From Sapria himalayana (Eukaryota > Streptophyta > Magnoliopsida > Malpighiales > Rafflesiaceae), in NCBI GenBank assembly GCA_029783825.1, contig JAREIK010011385.1, positions 48,675-112,674 of the forward strand: DNA of 64,000 nucleotides. Reading direction: 5' to 3'. How positions within the stretch are numbered: position 1 is the stretch's first letter; each line of letters starts with the position of its first letter. The notes below the pieces were generated by a model. It worked only from the letters and a program-made list of their open reading frames with translations, searched no databases and was not told the origin of the DNA. Of this stretch, positions 48,060 through 58,472 are shown piece by piece. The position numbers were made by a program, and so were the translations under genes.

Positions 48060-48365
48060 ATATTGATTCGTTGATTGAAAAACATATTATGAGCAACGAA
48101 ATCAAGAGTTCGTTAATAAATCGAAAAAAAGAAAAATTATGTATTCGTTAATACATGATTTTGTGAATCGAAAAAATGTTTCGGGCAGCGAAAACTTGAT
48201 TTCGATGCATGAAATCTGAATTTCGATTCACGAAATCATGGTTTCGTTCAACGAAAACATGATTTCGTGAATCATGTTTATCTAGTTAAATTTCATCTCA
48301 TTTTTAGATATAAATGAGATTTAGTGAATCATGTTTTCATGAAACATGATTTCGTGAATCATGTT
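48060..48365. repeat. Cluster of quasi-palindromic ATTTCGTGAATCATG repeats
   Basis: A 21-bp sequence with arms ACATGATT and AATCATGT occurs identically at 48257-48277 and 48344-48364. Related GATTCACGAAATCATG and TTTCGTT/AACGAAA motifs fill the rest. CG dinucleotides are frequent here compared with surrounding DNA. Confidence 0.8.
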
Positions 48366-48834
48366 ATCTATTTTATCTAGTTAAAATCCAGCAAAATCTG
48401 GATTTTAGCTATCCAGATTTCGTGGCTGGATAGCTAAAATATAAATTTTTAAATTCATCTCATTTTTTAAATATAAATTTTATAAATATAAATATAGCTA
48501 AATCTGGATAGCTAAAATATAAATTTTGTTTATTTTTTAATTTCATCTCATTTTTCTTAAATAAAAATTTTTGTTTTTGATTCAGGTCAAAAACATTCAT
48601 TTTATTGTTTGTTTTTAAAATAATTATCTAGTTAAATTTAAGTATATATCAGCATTGTGTGTTTGTGATGAAATGATATTTTATATATTAGTTAAAAAAT
48701 TATTTTTTAAAAGTTAGTTATAGTTTGTTGAGGTGGATAGCTAAAATAGATAGCATTGTTCGAGTTAACTTTAAAAATTGAATAGCTAAAATAGATAATA
48801 TATTATTTTAATATTTTTTATGTTGCTTAATTAG

Positions 48835-48856
48835 AGAGCATTGTTGGAGATGCTCT
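48835..48856. repeat. Small hairpin AGAGCAT...ATGCTCT
   Basis: The 7-bp arms AGAGCAT and ATGCTCT enclose TGTTGGAG. Similar GAGCATCTCCAA ends are common in plant MITEs, so this may be one end of a small nested element, but I could not find a matching second end. Confidence 0.4.
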
Positions 48857-50953
48857 AAAACTCTTGCAACCCGACAAAGCACAAAGTCACAAACAACACA
48901 AATCTAAATGGTAGACTACTACTCTTCTTTTCATTCTTCTGACTGAATCAGTTGAAAGCTCCTATTGAATCAACAATTTTTTGGTATTATTAATCCAGAG
49001 TCTTCCCCCGATGGCTTGTACATGATGAATCCAACTTTTAATGTTCTCACCCATGAAGACCACCAGCAAATCTGGTAAGAAAATGAACTATATTTATGAT
49101 TCAGACATTGATTTTGTTGGTGGAGGACCTTGAGACTTCTTTGATAGTCTTATAAATGAGGAGTCTAATTTTTAATGTCTTTTTCCTTGTCTCCTTTTAT
49201 ATTATGTATCAAAAATGGGTTAGTTCACAATAATTTATGTATCAGAAAATGGGAAATTGTCCCTATTTTTTTTGTTAAGCAGTTTAATTTTATCAAAAAT
49301 GGATGATTATAGTGTTCTGGGGTAAGCTCTACTTTAAAAAGGTGAAAAAATTTACTACTGTAAGATTACATTTTTAGGAGTTAACAGGTTGAGTTAGTGT
49401 TTGAAAGGTTATGACATTTAAAGAGTGTTATTTCTAGTTTCAGAGCTAAGTTCGCTAGTTTGGTTTGAAGGGAGAAGGCAAAGTGGGAGCTAAGTTCTGG
49501 AACAATTTTTTACTTCCTATCACACTACCATTTAGAAAAAATGTGATTCCAAATTTTCTACTCATTGAGTCATGTCAATCTTTTCACATGTAAACAAAAT
49601 GAAATAAAATAATTCTTGGGAAAGGAGGTCAAATAAGGCAAAGTGGAGGGCCAAGGATTTTCTCTCCTCCTCTATTTTTCAGACTGTGAATGTATGGAAA
49701 AAAAGATGCTATAATTCCTAAAAATGTGTGCTCTATAGTCATACCATTACAAAATCAATTAGCCTAAGGACATAGAGACATGGAATGTCATATCTATAAA
49801 TTAGTCTAGCTCACGTATTTGTTTATTTTATGTTTGATAATACAAAAAAATCAAGATATATTATTATCTTGCATAGAAATAGATGATAGGTAAATTAATA
49901 CTGACCTAATTAAATACTTTTACTTTATTTTTTAAATGTTGTCTATTCATTGAGAAGTTTGAATAGAATATTACTATCTTCCTCACAAAAAGAAAAAAAA
50001 GAAAAGATGGATATTAATATCAAAACAAGAAGATGTACCTTATATACCTGGGAATATTGATTATAGGAAATGAGAAATTAAACAAAGTATTTATAAAAAT
50101 AAGCTACACAAATAAGGATGTTACTATCAAAAAGAGAATATATATATTATATACCTTTTATACATGGAAATGTTGATTATGGAAAATGAGAAATTAAGCA
50201 AAGTATTTGTTAAAATTAGCTACACAAATAAGGAAAATAAGATTTGGGGGACTAGTAAATATTATATAAAATTTTTAAGTAGCTAGAATTAAATAAAATA
50301 ATATAGTTAAAAAGAAAATACATGGCAAATAAAAATTTTCCTTTTCTCAAAACACTTTTTATTCTCTTTTTCTTAGACATGTTTGATAAAAAAAATCATC
50401 TTATTTTTTCTTTTCCCCAATGTCATGTCCTTTTTTATATAAATTAGAGAATTAGCTTTTATCTCGAATATGATTTAAACAAATTTTCGTTAAAAAATAA
50501 CAAAAAAAGAATAAAAACCTATAATGCACTAGAATGCATAATGAGAGGTTCTAGGATCGGATTAGGAGGAGAATAAAATATTTTTATATTAATGAATTGA
50601 ATTTTCTCATATTTGCATTTTATATATAGAATAATTAAATGATATTTTTTTTAATTATTTAATTTTCTAAGAATCATACTAACTGTGAGAAATAATTTCT
50701 CGTGTTTGAGTTCCTTCAAGAAAATGTGGAATTTGAAATTAATTAATAACAATTTATTGATTTAAGGATTATTATTATTATTATTCTTATATTTTTTGTT
50801 TAAATATAAAGATAGAGACATCAAAATTAATACTCATCCCAGATGACTACTTATTATCCTTCTCCAGTTTAATTTAAACACAAAGTCATTATATTTAAAG
50901 TAAGAAGTTATTCTTAGTTGGAATATATATAAGTAAAAAGTTATCCTTGGTTG

Positions 50954-50955
<2 letters not shown>

Positions 50956-50988
<33 letters not shown>
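50956..50988. repeat. (TA)n microsatellite
   Basis: A pure TA run of about 16 units inside the noncoding part of the CACTA element. Confidence 0.95.
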
Positions 50989-50990
<2 letters not shown>

Positions 50991-51239
50991 CAATTTTTTT
51001 TGTGAAAGATAAAATTAAAATAATAATATAATTATAGCAAAAATAATAATAATAATAATCATTTAGGCTATTATGATACGTTAGATAATAATACAAATTT
51101 TGGTTACCTTATTGTTTATTTTGTGGAACAATTACTTATGTGCACTTAAAATAGTCAAAATTAATTAATTTTATTCAATTTCCTTCATAGTATTTTGACT
51201 TCATAGATGTTGCTTTATGTTGAAAGTTGATTCTTAGGC

Positions 51240-53239
51240 CTTCCTAATAAAAGTAATATATTTGAAATAAGCATACGGTAGAATAAGTATAAGTTCACCT
51301 CCACAAATATTGACTGGCGATGAAATATTAAAAAAATCAATGGAATTTGTAATTCTTGGGGGAAAAAAAGGTTAATCGGGGTAAATCTGAAATCAACAAT
51401 ACAAATTGTTGGAAAAAGAAGTTCATATTCTTTGATCTTGAGTATTGGAAATATCTTCATGTTCGTCATAATTTGGATATGATGCATATTGAGAAAAATG
51501 TTTGTGAAAGCATCATTGGTACCTTACTCAACATTGCAGGTAAGACAAAGGATGGGTTTAATTCTCGCTTAGATCTTGTAGAAATGAGCTTAAGGAGCGA
51601 ATTGGCACCAAAGTTTGAATTGAAGAGAACATATCTCCCTCATGCATGTTATACATTTTCTACAATGGAAAAGATGATGTTTTGCCAAACACTTTCACAA
51701 TTAAAGGTTCCATATGGATATTGTTCTAACCTTCGAAACCTCGTGTCAATGGAATACTTGAAACTTTATGGATTAAAATCCCATGACTATCATGCATTAA
51801 TGCAACAATTTTTGATGGTTTTGTTACTTTTTATCTTGCCCAAGCATGTGAGAAATGCCATTTGTAGATTGAGTTTCTTTTTCAATGCTATCTGTAGTAA
51901 AGTCGTTGATGTTCCTTCATTAGATGAGTTACAAAATGAGATAGTGGTGACATTATGCTTGTTTGAAAAGTACTTCCCACCTTCATTCTTTGATATCATA
52001 GTACATCTTACTGAGCATCTTGTAAGAGAAGTGAGACTTTGTAGACTGGTTTACTTTAGGTGGATGTACCCATTTGAAAGGTTTATGAAAGTATTAAAAG
52101 GCTATGTACAAAATCATACTCGACCTGAAGGTTGTATTGCTGAATGTCATATTGCAGAAGAAGGAATCGAGTTTTGTTCAGAGTACTTATCAAATGTGGA
52201 TGCAATTGGAATTCCTAATAGTTCAAACATTGACAAAAAAGTCGTGGCACCAATATTTGGAGGTCATACTATGAAGGCCGATTCCAATTTATGATTACAA
52301 GAACATCATTATGTACTGGAAAATACCTCAATTGTCCAACCTTATATTGAGTAAGCATCACTAACTTTTTTGTTTCTTTATTTGTTGTACATATAATATA
52401 TTACTCTAATTATTTAATTATTATACATGACTTCATAGAGAGCACATGCAATGGCTGAAAGTTAAACATCCACGTCAATCAAAAAGACAAAAGTGGTTAC
52501 AGGATTAGCATGCTCGTACTTTTACCTTTTGGTTACGACAAAAGGTACTACAATGGTTTCTTAAATTTTCTATATCTTTTACATTAATGGTTAATATATA
52601 AATGGTAACTGGAACTTATTTCTATAGATTGAAGTTGCAATTAGAAATAATGAACATGTATCTGAAACTTTTAAATGGATAGTTGATGGTCCAAGCCATT
52701 ATGTGATGAAGTATAATGGTTATGTCATCAATGGGTGTGAATATAATACTAAGGAGTATGATGATTTACTAGCTACCCAAAATAGTAGAGTTAGTATTGT
52801 AGCAACGACCATGCAAATTGCTAGTGCTAAGGATAAAAACCTTATTTTCGGGGAACTTTGTTTCTATAGAGTTATTACTGAGATTTAGGACTTTGATTAT
52901 ACTATGTTCAGAATTACAATCTTGTAATGTGATTGGGTTGATAATAAAAATGGAATCAAAGTTGATGATCTTGGGTTTACCTTAGTTGACTTTAGTAGAG
53001 TGGCTCTAAAGTCAGATCCATTCATATTAGCCTCCCAAGCTAAGAAAGTCTTCTATATACAAGATGAGCTTAATCCAAGATACTCAATTGTTTTGTCAAC
53101 TCCTCAACAAGACTTCACAGAAAGAGCAAACGATGATGATCCTATGAACATTTCTATTGAACACAATCTAGTCATATCTTCTTTGCCACAAGTTGAATTA
53201 TTTGATGCAATGGATGACTCTGATCAAATTTGTATTTGA
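51240..53239 (+). pseudogene. CACTA TNP2-type transposase, C-terminal region (DUF4218/DUF4216), decayed
   Basis: Readable sequence starts with SPPQILTGDEILKKS (about 51297-51341), followed by a frameshift. WKKKFIFFDLEYWKYLHVRHNLDMMHIEKNV then runs on in one frame to 52294, with KVPYGY, LYGLKSHDYHALMQQ, FPPSFFDIIVHLTEHLVREV and RWMYPFERFMKVLKGYV, the usual TNP2/DUF4218 signature. Exons at about 52437-52542 and 52628-53239 carry MKYNGYVINGCEYNTKE, ASAKDKN, CDWVDNKNGIKVDDLGFTLVDF and DPFILASQAKKVFYI, typical of DUF4216. Introns at about 52351-52436 and 52543-52627 have GT/AG borders. Stops at about 52292, 52507, 52886 and 52926 disrupt it. TNP2 binds the ends and catalyses excision; its N-terminal and catalytic parts are missing here. 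Confidence 0.88.
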
Positions 53240-53571
53240 GATGATTGTGAGAGAATTTGGGTTGAGAACAAATCATATATGTAACCAAATTGTAGCTTTG
53301 TTATGGTATTGTGATTTGATATGCTACAATAGTTTTTTGTAGTGTAAATGTATGCTTACTACTTAATTTATCCTTCTTTGTTATTAGATGATTGTTATGC
53401 TTTCAATTTTAGTTAATGTCAGGTTGACATTATTCAAAACATTGAGAGTATTATGTTTTATGCAAAGTAGCTGATTAGGCAAGACTTTAATTAGTTAATT
53501 TGTTATTCTTTAAATTTTTGTTAGATATTTTAGTACTTTTATTTAAATATTATAATTATTTTTATGATAGG

Positions 53572-55748
53572 TATGGATACAGAACAATAAGATAAAGCAA
53601 CTACAAGAAATAGATATAGAGGGATAATAAGAAAGACTATGATTATCAAGAATATGAGCAAAGGAATAAAACTTGTAGTAAAGTATAATGTTGATGGTGT
53701 TTATGTCGGACAAGCTGCTGTGCATTTCACAAGTTATTTAGGCGCATTGACACGTACCATGGTCCCAATTAGATATAGCACTTGGCACCATGTACCTAAG
53801 CAATTGAAGAATAAATTGTGGGACTCCATTGAGGTAAACTAGTATTTTTTTTCTATCTATAACATTTTCTAATTCTATTTGAAAATTTTTTTAACAACTA
53901 ATAACTATCTTCATTACTTCTAGGCTGCATTTACATTGGATTGTAATAGTAGAAAAAATTGTATGAAATCAATGGGCAGGTTCTTTAGATCATTCAAGAA
54001 CATGTTGACTGCAAAGTATATCATTCCTTTCAAAGACCAACTAGAGCTTCTTAAAAACCCACCAGTTGAATATAATTTTATTGAAGATGAAGATTGGACA
54101 ATTTTTGTCAAAGAAAGATTGTCTCAAAGATTTCAGGTAAATTTCTAATTATTTTCATGTCATATACTCATATTTTCTTTACTTAATATGAAATAAAATT
54201 TGTAGGAGTTTAGAGAAGTTCAAAAAGAAAGAAGGAAAAAGCATATTTATAATCATCATCTTAGTAGGAAGGGATATGCTGGTCTTGAGGAAGAGATGGT
54301 AAGTTAAAGATGTTAATTTACATTTTTTTATGTTGACATTGACTAGAGACTCATTATATTACATTTCAATATTTTAAAAGTTGGTAGCAACCTGCTTTAC
54401 TAAAGTCATTGATCGAAGTGAATTATGGAAGAAAGTAATGGAGAAAAAAGATGGCGCTTATGATGAAGTGGTCATTCCGGTAGTGGAGAAGATTGTAAGT
54501 ATAAGTTATGTAACATATATTTCATTTACGTTAATAATTTATTTATATTAACCAATATGACATTAAATTTTATAACATCATTGTGTATTAGGATAAGATG
54601 TTGCAATAGTCACAAGAAAGTAGTTTGAGTTTCAATGGAAATGACATACTTACTGAAGCATTGGGAACTCCTGAATATAGTTGTCGAGTACGAGCTAAAG
54701 GAAAGCATTATACACCACGACAATATTTTTATTCTTTGGCAGATCATGCTTTGCGAGAATTTATGAAAGAATCAAAAGAGCGACAATCAATGTTTGAGGC
54801 AAAAATTTTATTCCAACTCTCTCAGATGGTACCCACCACACCTCAATCTGATGTTGGTAGATCTAACATGCTCCAAAAACATATTGTCCTTCCTGAAATT
54901 GTTGAGCAACCAAAACGTCGAGTAGATGACCACACTCCTCCAACGCTAAAAGCAAACAAAGTAAGTTGTAATTAATATTATGTTCTATAATAAAAATGCA
55001 TTAACACAAACTCATAATTTTCATATCAACTTACCTAGTTGATTAATTCCTATATAGAAGTAATATTACAATATATGTTTGTATAATAAATTATATTAAT
55101 AAGCTCATTAAGTTATGATAACTCAATTTTGTCTATCTAATTCTTTCCTACTTGGAATTTATCAACTTTAGATGATTGCATATAACTAAACAATATTGTT
55201 TCATTTTATAGGTTAGGAAATGTCAATTGGCCATAAGGGTAAAACAAAATATAGTTGCAGCTGGAACAATAGTACTTGAATGTGGTGCTAAATTTCTTGT
55301 TGCTGTGGATGTTTCTTATGATCCAAATGCATTACTTCCTGTACCTATTCCAAGCCAAATTATCACTATTGGAGATGCTATTGGGCATAAAATTTTATGG
55401 TCTGCCCAATTAGTCATTCTTACTACTCATTTCATCCAGACATGTGCTTTTTTTTAAAATAAAAAATTTCTTGTTACTAATAAAAAAACTATTTTATTTA
55501 GGACAATTCTTATATATACAATGATATTTTATGTTTGATAGGATTCAAAAAATTTTAAGAAACAAAGGGATACAGAGAGAACATTTAGTTTTAAGGATGA
55601 GAAATCTGTAGATATCAAGAACTTTGCTACATTTATTGGGCTGTTGTTAAAGGATGAGAAGGTACATGTAGTAGAAATCATAGAGGATATTTTTGGAGAG
55701 TCTTTTAAGACCTTCCTCATGAAAGAATATATTGATATCATAATTTAA
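53572..55748 (+). pseudogene. TNP1/En-Spm-like plant transposase protein, multi-exon
   Basis: Six or seven exons with GT/AG introns: 53572-53833, 53924-54136, 54206-54298, 54381-54494, 54592-54960, from 55212, and 55542-55748. Readable pieces include VKYNVDGVYVGQAAVHFTSYLG and RTMVPIRYSTWHHVPKQLKNKLWDSIE, then FVKERLSQRFQ, EFREVQKERRKKHIYNHHLSRKGYAGLEEEM, DRSELWKKVMEKKDGAYDE and a domain with AAGTIVLECGAKFLVAVDV. This matches the plant Ptta/En/Spm transposase family and its C-terminal extension, often found upstream of a Ulp1 domain. Stops occur in exon 1 (EQ then TAA) and exon 5 (MLQ then TAG at about 54607). The exon 6 donor is unclear. Its role in transposition is not settled; DNA binding to subterminal repeats is the usual proposal. 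Confidence 0.8.
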
Positions 55749-55934
55749 TTAACATATGTGTCATCTAATTGCCTTATGTTCTATATATGGTAAGAGAAAC
55801 ATTTAATATGTTTTTCATATATTTTAACTATCTTATTTATGCTTTAATTTTTCATAATGAGAATTGTATTTAATTTTAGTTACATTAAAATATTAAAACT
55901 TTTAAATATTCTATAATATTAAATTTGGCACTAG

Positions 55935-56820
55935 CATAAAAAGATAGTTGATGCTAAAGAGGCAGAGCGATTTATTTTTGTAAATCTGACCTTGGTTTCA
56001 AAAGCTGGAATGGGAGAAGCAAGCAAGAAAAATAGGTCAATGGTAATAGCTAATCGGTTGATGAATACAAATAATGCTGATTTTGTTTTTATTACATATA
56101 ACCCAGGGTAAGTTATTAAACATAAGTAAGCTTATAAGTATGCATATATATCAAATTATAATTGATATGTAGTTATACTCATGTTAATTTTGTAGTTGTC
56201 ATTGGGTTTTGGTGGTACTTGACATAAGGACTTTGATCGCCTATTACTTGATTCCTTGTATCATCAACCTTCAGATGATTTTAAAGACATTTTTAATATG
56301 TAAGTTTTTCCCTTAATATTATAGAATGAAGCATAGTTGGTAACAAAAATTATTTTCTTCATGCAGGGTTCTAAGAATTCATCCACTTAAAAAACATGAA
56401 TTGTCAAATAGAGAGCATAATTGGGTTTTATTAGGGGTAAATAACTCATATAAACTGAGTAATAAAATATTTAGTGGCTTCTTCTTTAATTTAAATTTAG
56501 TACAATATGACTTGCAAGTAACTCCATATATATATATATATATATTGATTTTTTTATCCATTTAGTTGCCGAAACAAACAAGTAGTGTTGAATGTAAATA
56601 CTATGTGATGAGATATATGAGAGATATCATTATCGATCAAGGATGTCTTACAACAAAGGTATGTGTTGATTTGTTGGTTCTCAATATATCAATGTTTATT
56701 TTATTTTCCAATGTAATTGATGAAACTATTACTTTACTTTTTAATAGTTTCATGGGAAAAAATCATACAACAAAGATGAGTTGAATGAAGTACGATCTGA
56801 ATGGGTGATGTTGTTGACTT
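55935..56820 (+). pseudogene. Ulp1-like (C48) cysteine protease domain in CACTA element
   Basis: Exons at 55935-56107, 56194-56299, 56367-56439, 56565-56658 and from 56748 encode DAKEAERFIFVNLTLVSKAG and MVIANRLMNTNNADFVFITYNPG, then CHWVLVVLDIRTL (catalytic His), HNWVLLG and KQTSSVECKYYVMRYMRD (Gln and catalytic Cys), and finally HGKKSYNKDELNEVRSEW. Gly usually follows the Cys; here it is Lys. A one-base deletion near 56250 shifts the frame: YYL is followed in another frame by DSLYHQPSDDFKDIFNM. The family cleaves SUMO or SUMO-like conjugates, and transposon-borne copies are common in plants. It probably formed one gene with the preceding En/Spm-like exons. Confidence 0.83.
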
Positions 56821-58456
56821 AATTAATACTTTCCTCGGTTTGAAAAGCTTTGAGGACACCTTTTTGTATTGAAGCATGAACAAATTTTGGGATATCCAAC
56901 TATCACTTTTGATGAGGTTCATAGTTTATCTCTCTTTTGAACCAAACTATGACTGAAGGTAAATTATTTGACATGATCATTTGAAGACTTTATAGTATTT
57001 TCCTTCCACATTCATGATATTTCTCTAATTTCCAATAGTTGAATTAAGTTAGTATATTGTATGCATAATTCATATGTGTCTAAAGAGAAACTTTTTTTTG
57101 GTGAAGTTAGAAGATCTTCCAACTTTGGAATGGTCCATGAACTATTGTGATAATAAAGATATTTTTCATAATGATATCAAGTTTATTACTTCTTTCTTTC
57201 TATTAAATATTTTAAAATGGAATATGCAATTGGAACTTTATTGTTATCATATTATCTTTTATTTTCGTTGTCAACTATAGATTTTTTTGTTGATTGGCTA
57301 TGGAAAACATGGAGATTTCGACTTTTGGCTTCAATACTTTACCACAACATTGTAAGTTACATTGTCACCCTTATAGAACATAATGATTTTTTCAAGGCAC
57401 AATTTTTTTTTATTACATAGCCTTTTATTTTATTAATGAATCTAGAAATATTAATTGATGGATTAGTATATATGTGTAATCAATAGAACTTGTAATTACA
57501 TTACATAGCATCTAATCAAGTTTTTTTAAAGTATTGGGAAGATGGCTTGTAATTTAAGTTTTCATTTTATTAAATTTAATTGATTTTTGTAGTGTTTCTT
57601 CAAGTAGTTTGTGACTATTGATCTTTCAACTCACTACACACATATATGTTTTTAATCATAATTGATAAATTTTTATGCCATAATTGATAAATCTCTTGCT
57701 TTCTAATTTACCCATTACTACTAAATTTTTTTTATTGTTGTTAAATTTTTTTTAATCATATATGTCAATTGTTATATAAATTATTTTCATGATATGTTGT
57801 TATCATTCCTTCATTTTTATTTTCCAATGCTCAATAATTTTTTTTTTTCTGCAAGTGTAATTGATTATAGTTCATTTTTTTGTATGTAGGTTGCCTTTTT
57901 AGAAAATTAACTTTCAAATTAGCCAAGCTAGTATGAAGCAGTTTCTTAGAGATAAGGTACAATTGGGTTGCATATATAAGAAAATTTGAATGGAATTAAC
58001 GAAATGAATGTTGAAATTGTGATATTTTTTTTTTGTTTATGAAATGTAAGAAGTACAAGTTCCCCATTGTAATAAAAAACTAAAATCTTGGTATGGATTA
58101 GAACGTAAGTTTTTCTTATGTGCATGCATTATTACAATAATAGGTGTAAATTTATTTACAACAATTATTAAATTGATATTTAATTAAATCATTATCTTTC
58201 TTGACAATTTTACTAAGTGTTATTGTATTCAAATAATTTAAGATTGATACAACAAATAATGACATTTCTCTGAGTGTGCTGGTAGATTGGTATAATAAAA
58301 AATGATAGTTTTTTTAGCATCAAGGTTCTTTTCAACGACACTTCTAAAAAATGACATTATAGACAAATACTTATTATGACAGGCTAGTAGATGACACTTT
58401 CGATAAGCGACATGAAATATCATCAATGATGCTTTTTAAGCATCATTGAATATATT
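56821..58456 (+). other. CACTA right noncoding region with subterminal repeats
   Basis: AT-rich, with no credible exon. The open frames at 57074-57420 and 58238-58426 show no domain. From about 58255 to 58440 there are TGACATT/AATGTCA-type motifs (AATGACATTTCTCTGAG, ACACTTCTAAAAAATGACAT, GACACTTTCGATAAGCGACA) comparable with those in the left 220 bases, and a TGATGCTTTTTAAGCATCA hairpin at about 58427-58445. Confidence 0.6.
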
Positions 58457-58469
58457 TTTTGTTGTAGTG
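58457..58469 (-). repeat. CACTA right terminal inverted repeat
   Basis: TTTTGTTGTAGTG, the reverse complement of CACTACAACAAAA, is the canonical form. The left copy differs by one base. Confidence 0.9.
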
Positions 58470-58472
58470 TTA
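58470..58472. other. 3-bp target site duplication (right) TTA
   Basis: TTA directly follows the right terminus and equals 47273-47275. Confidence 0.8.

Larger units (their letters stand above)
47289..51200 (+). other. CACTA left noncoding region
   Basis: This is about 3.9 kb of AT-rich DNA. The first 220 bases carry TGACGTTTTCAGAAAATGTCA-like and TGTCAAGGAATAAG motifs that also occur inverted at the right end. A 10-bp perfect stem lies at 47891-47900/47913-47922. A palindromic cluster is at 48060-48365, GGATAGCTAAAAT repeats at 48400-48800, a small hairpin at 48835-48856 and a TA run at 50956-50988. I see no convincing exon, and no TNP2 catalytic-domain sequence where it would be expected. 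Confidence 0.6.
47276..58469 (+). mobile_element. CACTA (En/Spm) DNA transposon, 11.2 kb, inserted in satellite
   Basis: The right end is CACTACAACAAAA on the minus strand and the left end is CATTACAACAAAA, one base off. A 3-bp TTA duplication flanks them. Inside, plus-strand coding remnants appear in this order: TNP2-type C-terminal region (51240-53239), TNP1/En-Spm-type protein (53572-55748) and a Ulp1-like cysteine protease (55935-56820). Roughly 4 kb on the left and 1.6 kb on the right are AT-rich and noncoding. Short motifs built on TGACATTTTCT/TGTCA recur within 250 bases of both ends, as in CACTA subterminal regions. The catalytic core of TNP2 is absent, so the element is non-autonomous now. 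Confidence 0.92.

Noticed and set aside
48900..49080. Possible exon (SSPDGLYMMNPTFNVLTHED followed by a GT donor)
   Set aside because: No partner exon or family match could be recognised, so it was left in the noncoding description.
57074..57420. Two overlapping frames as a further CACTA gene
   Set aside because: They overlap each other, lack domains, and lie in the AT-rich right part after the Ulp1 exons.
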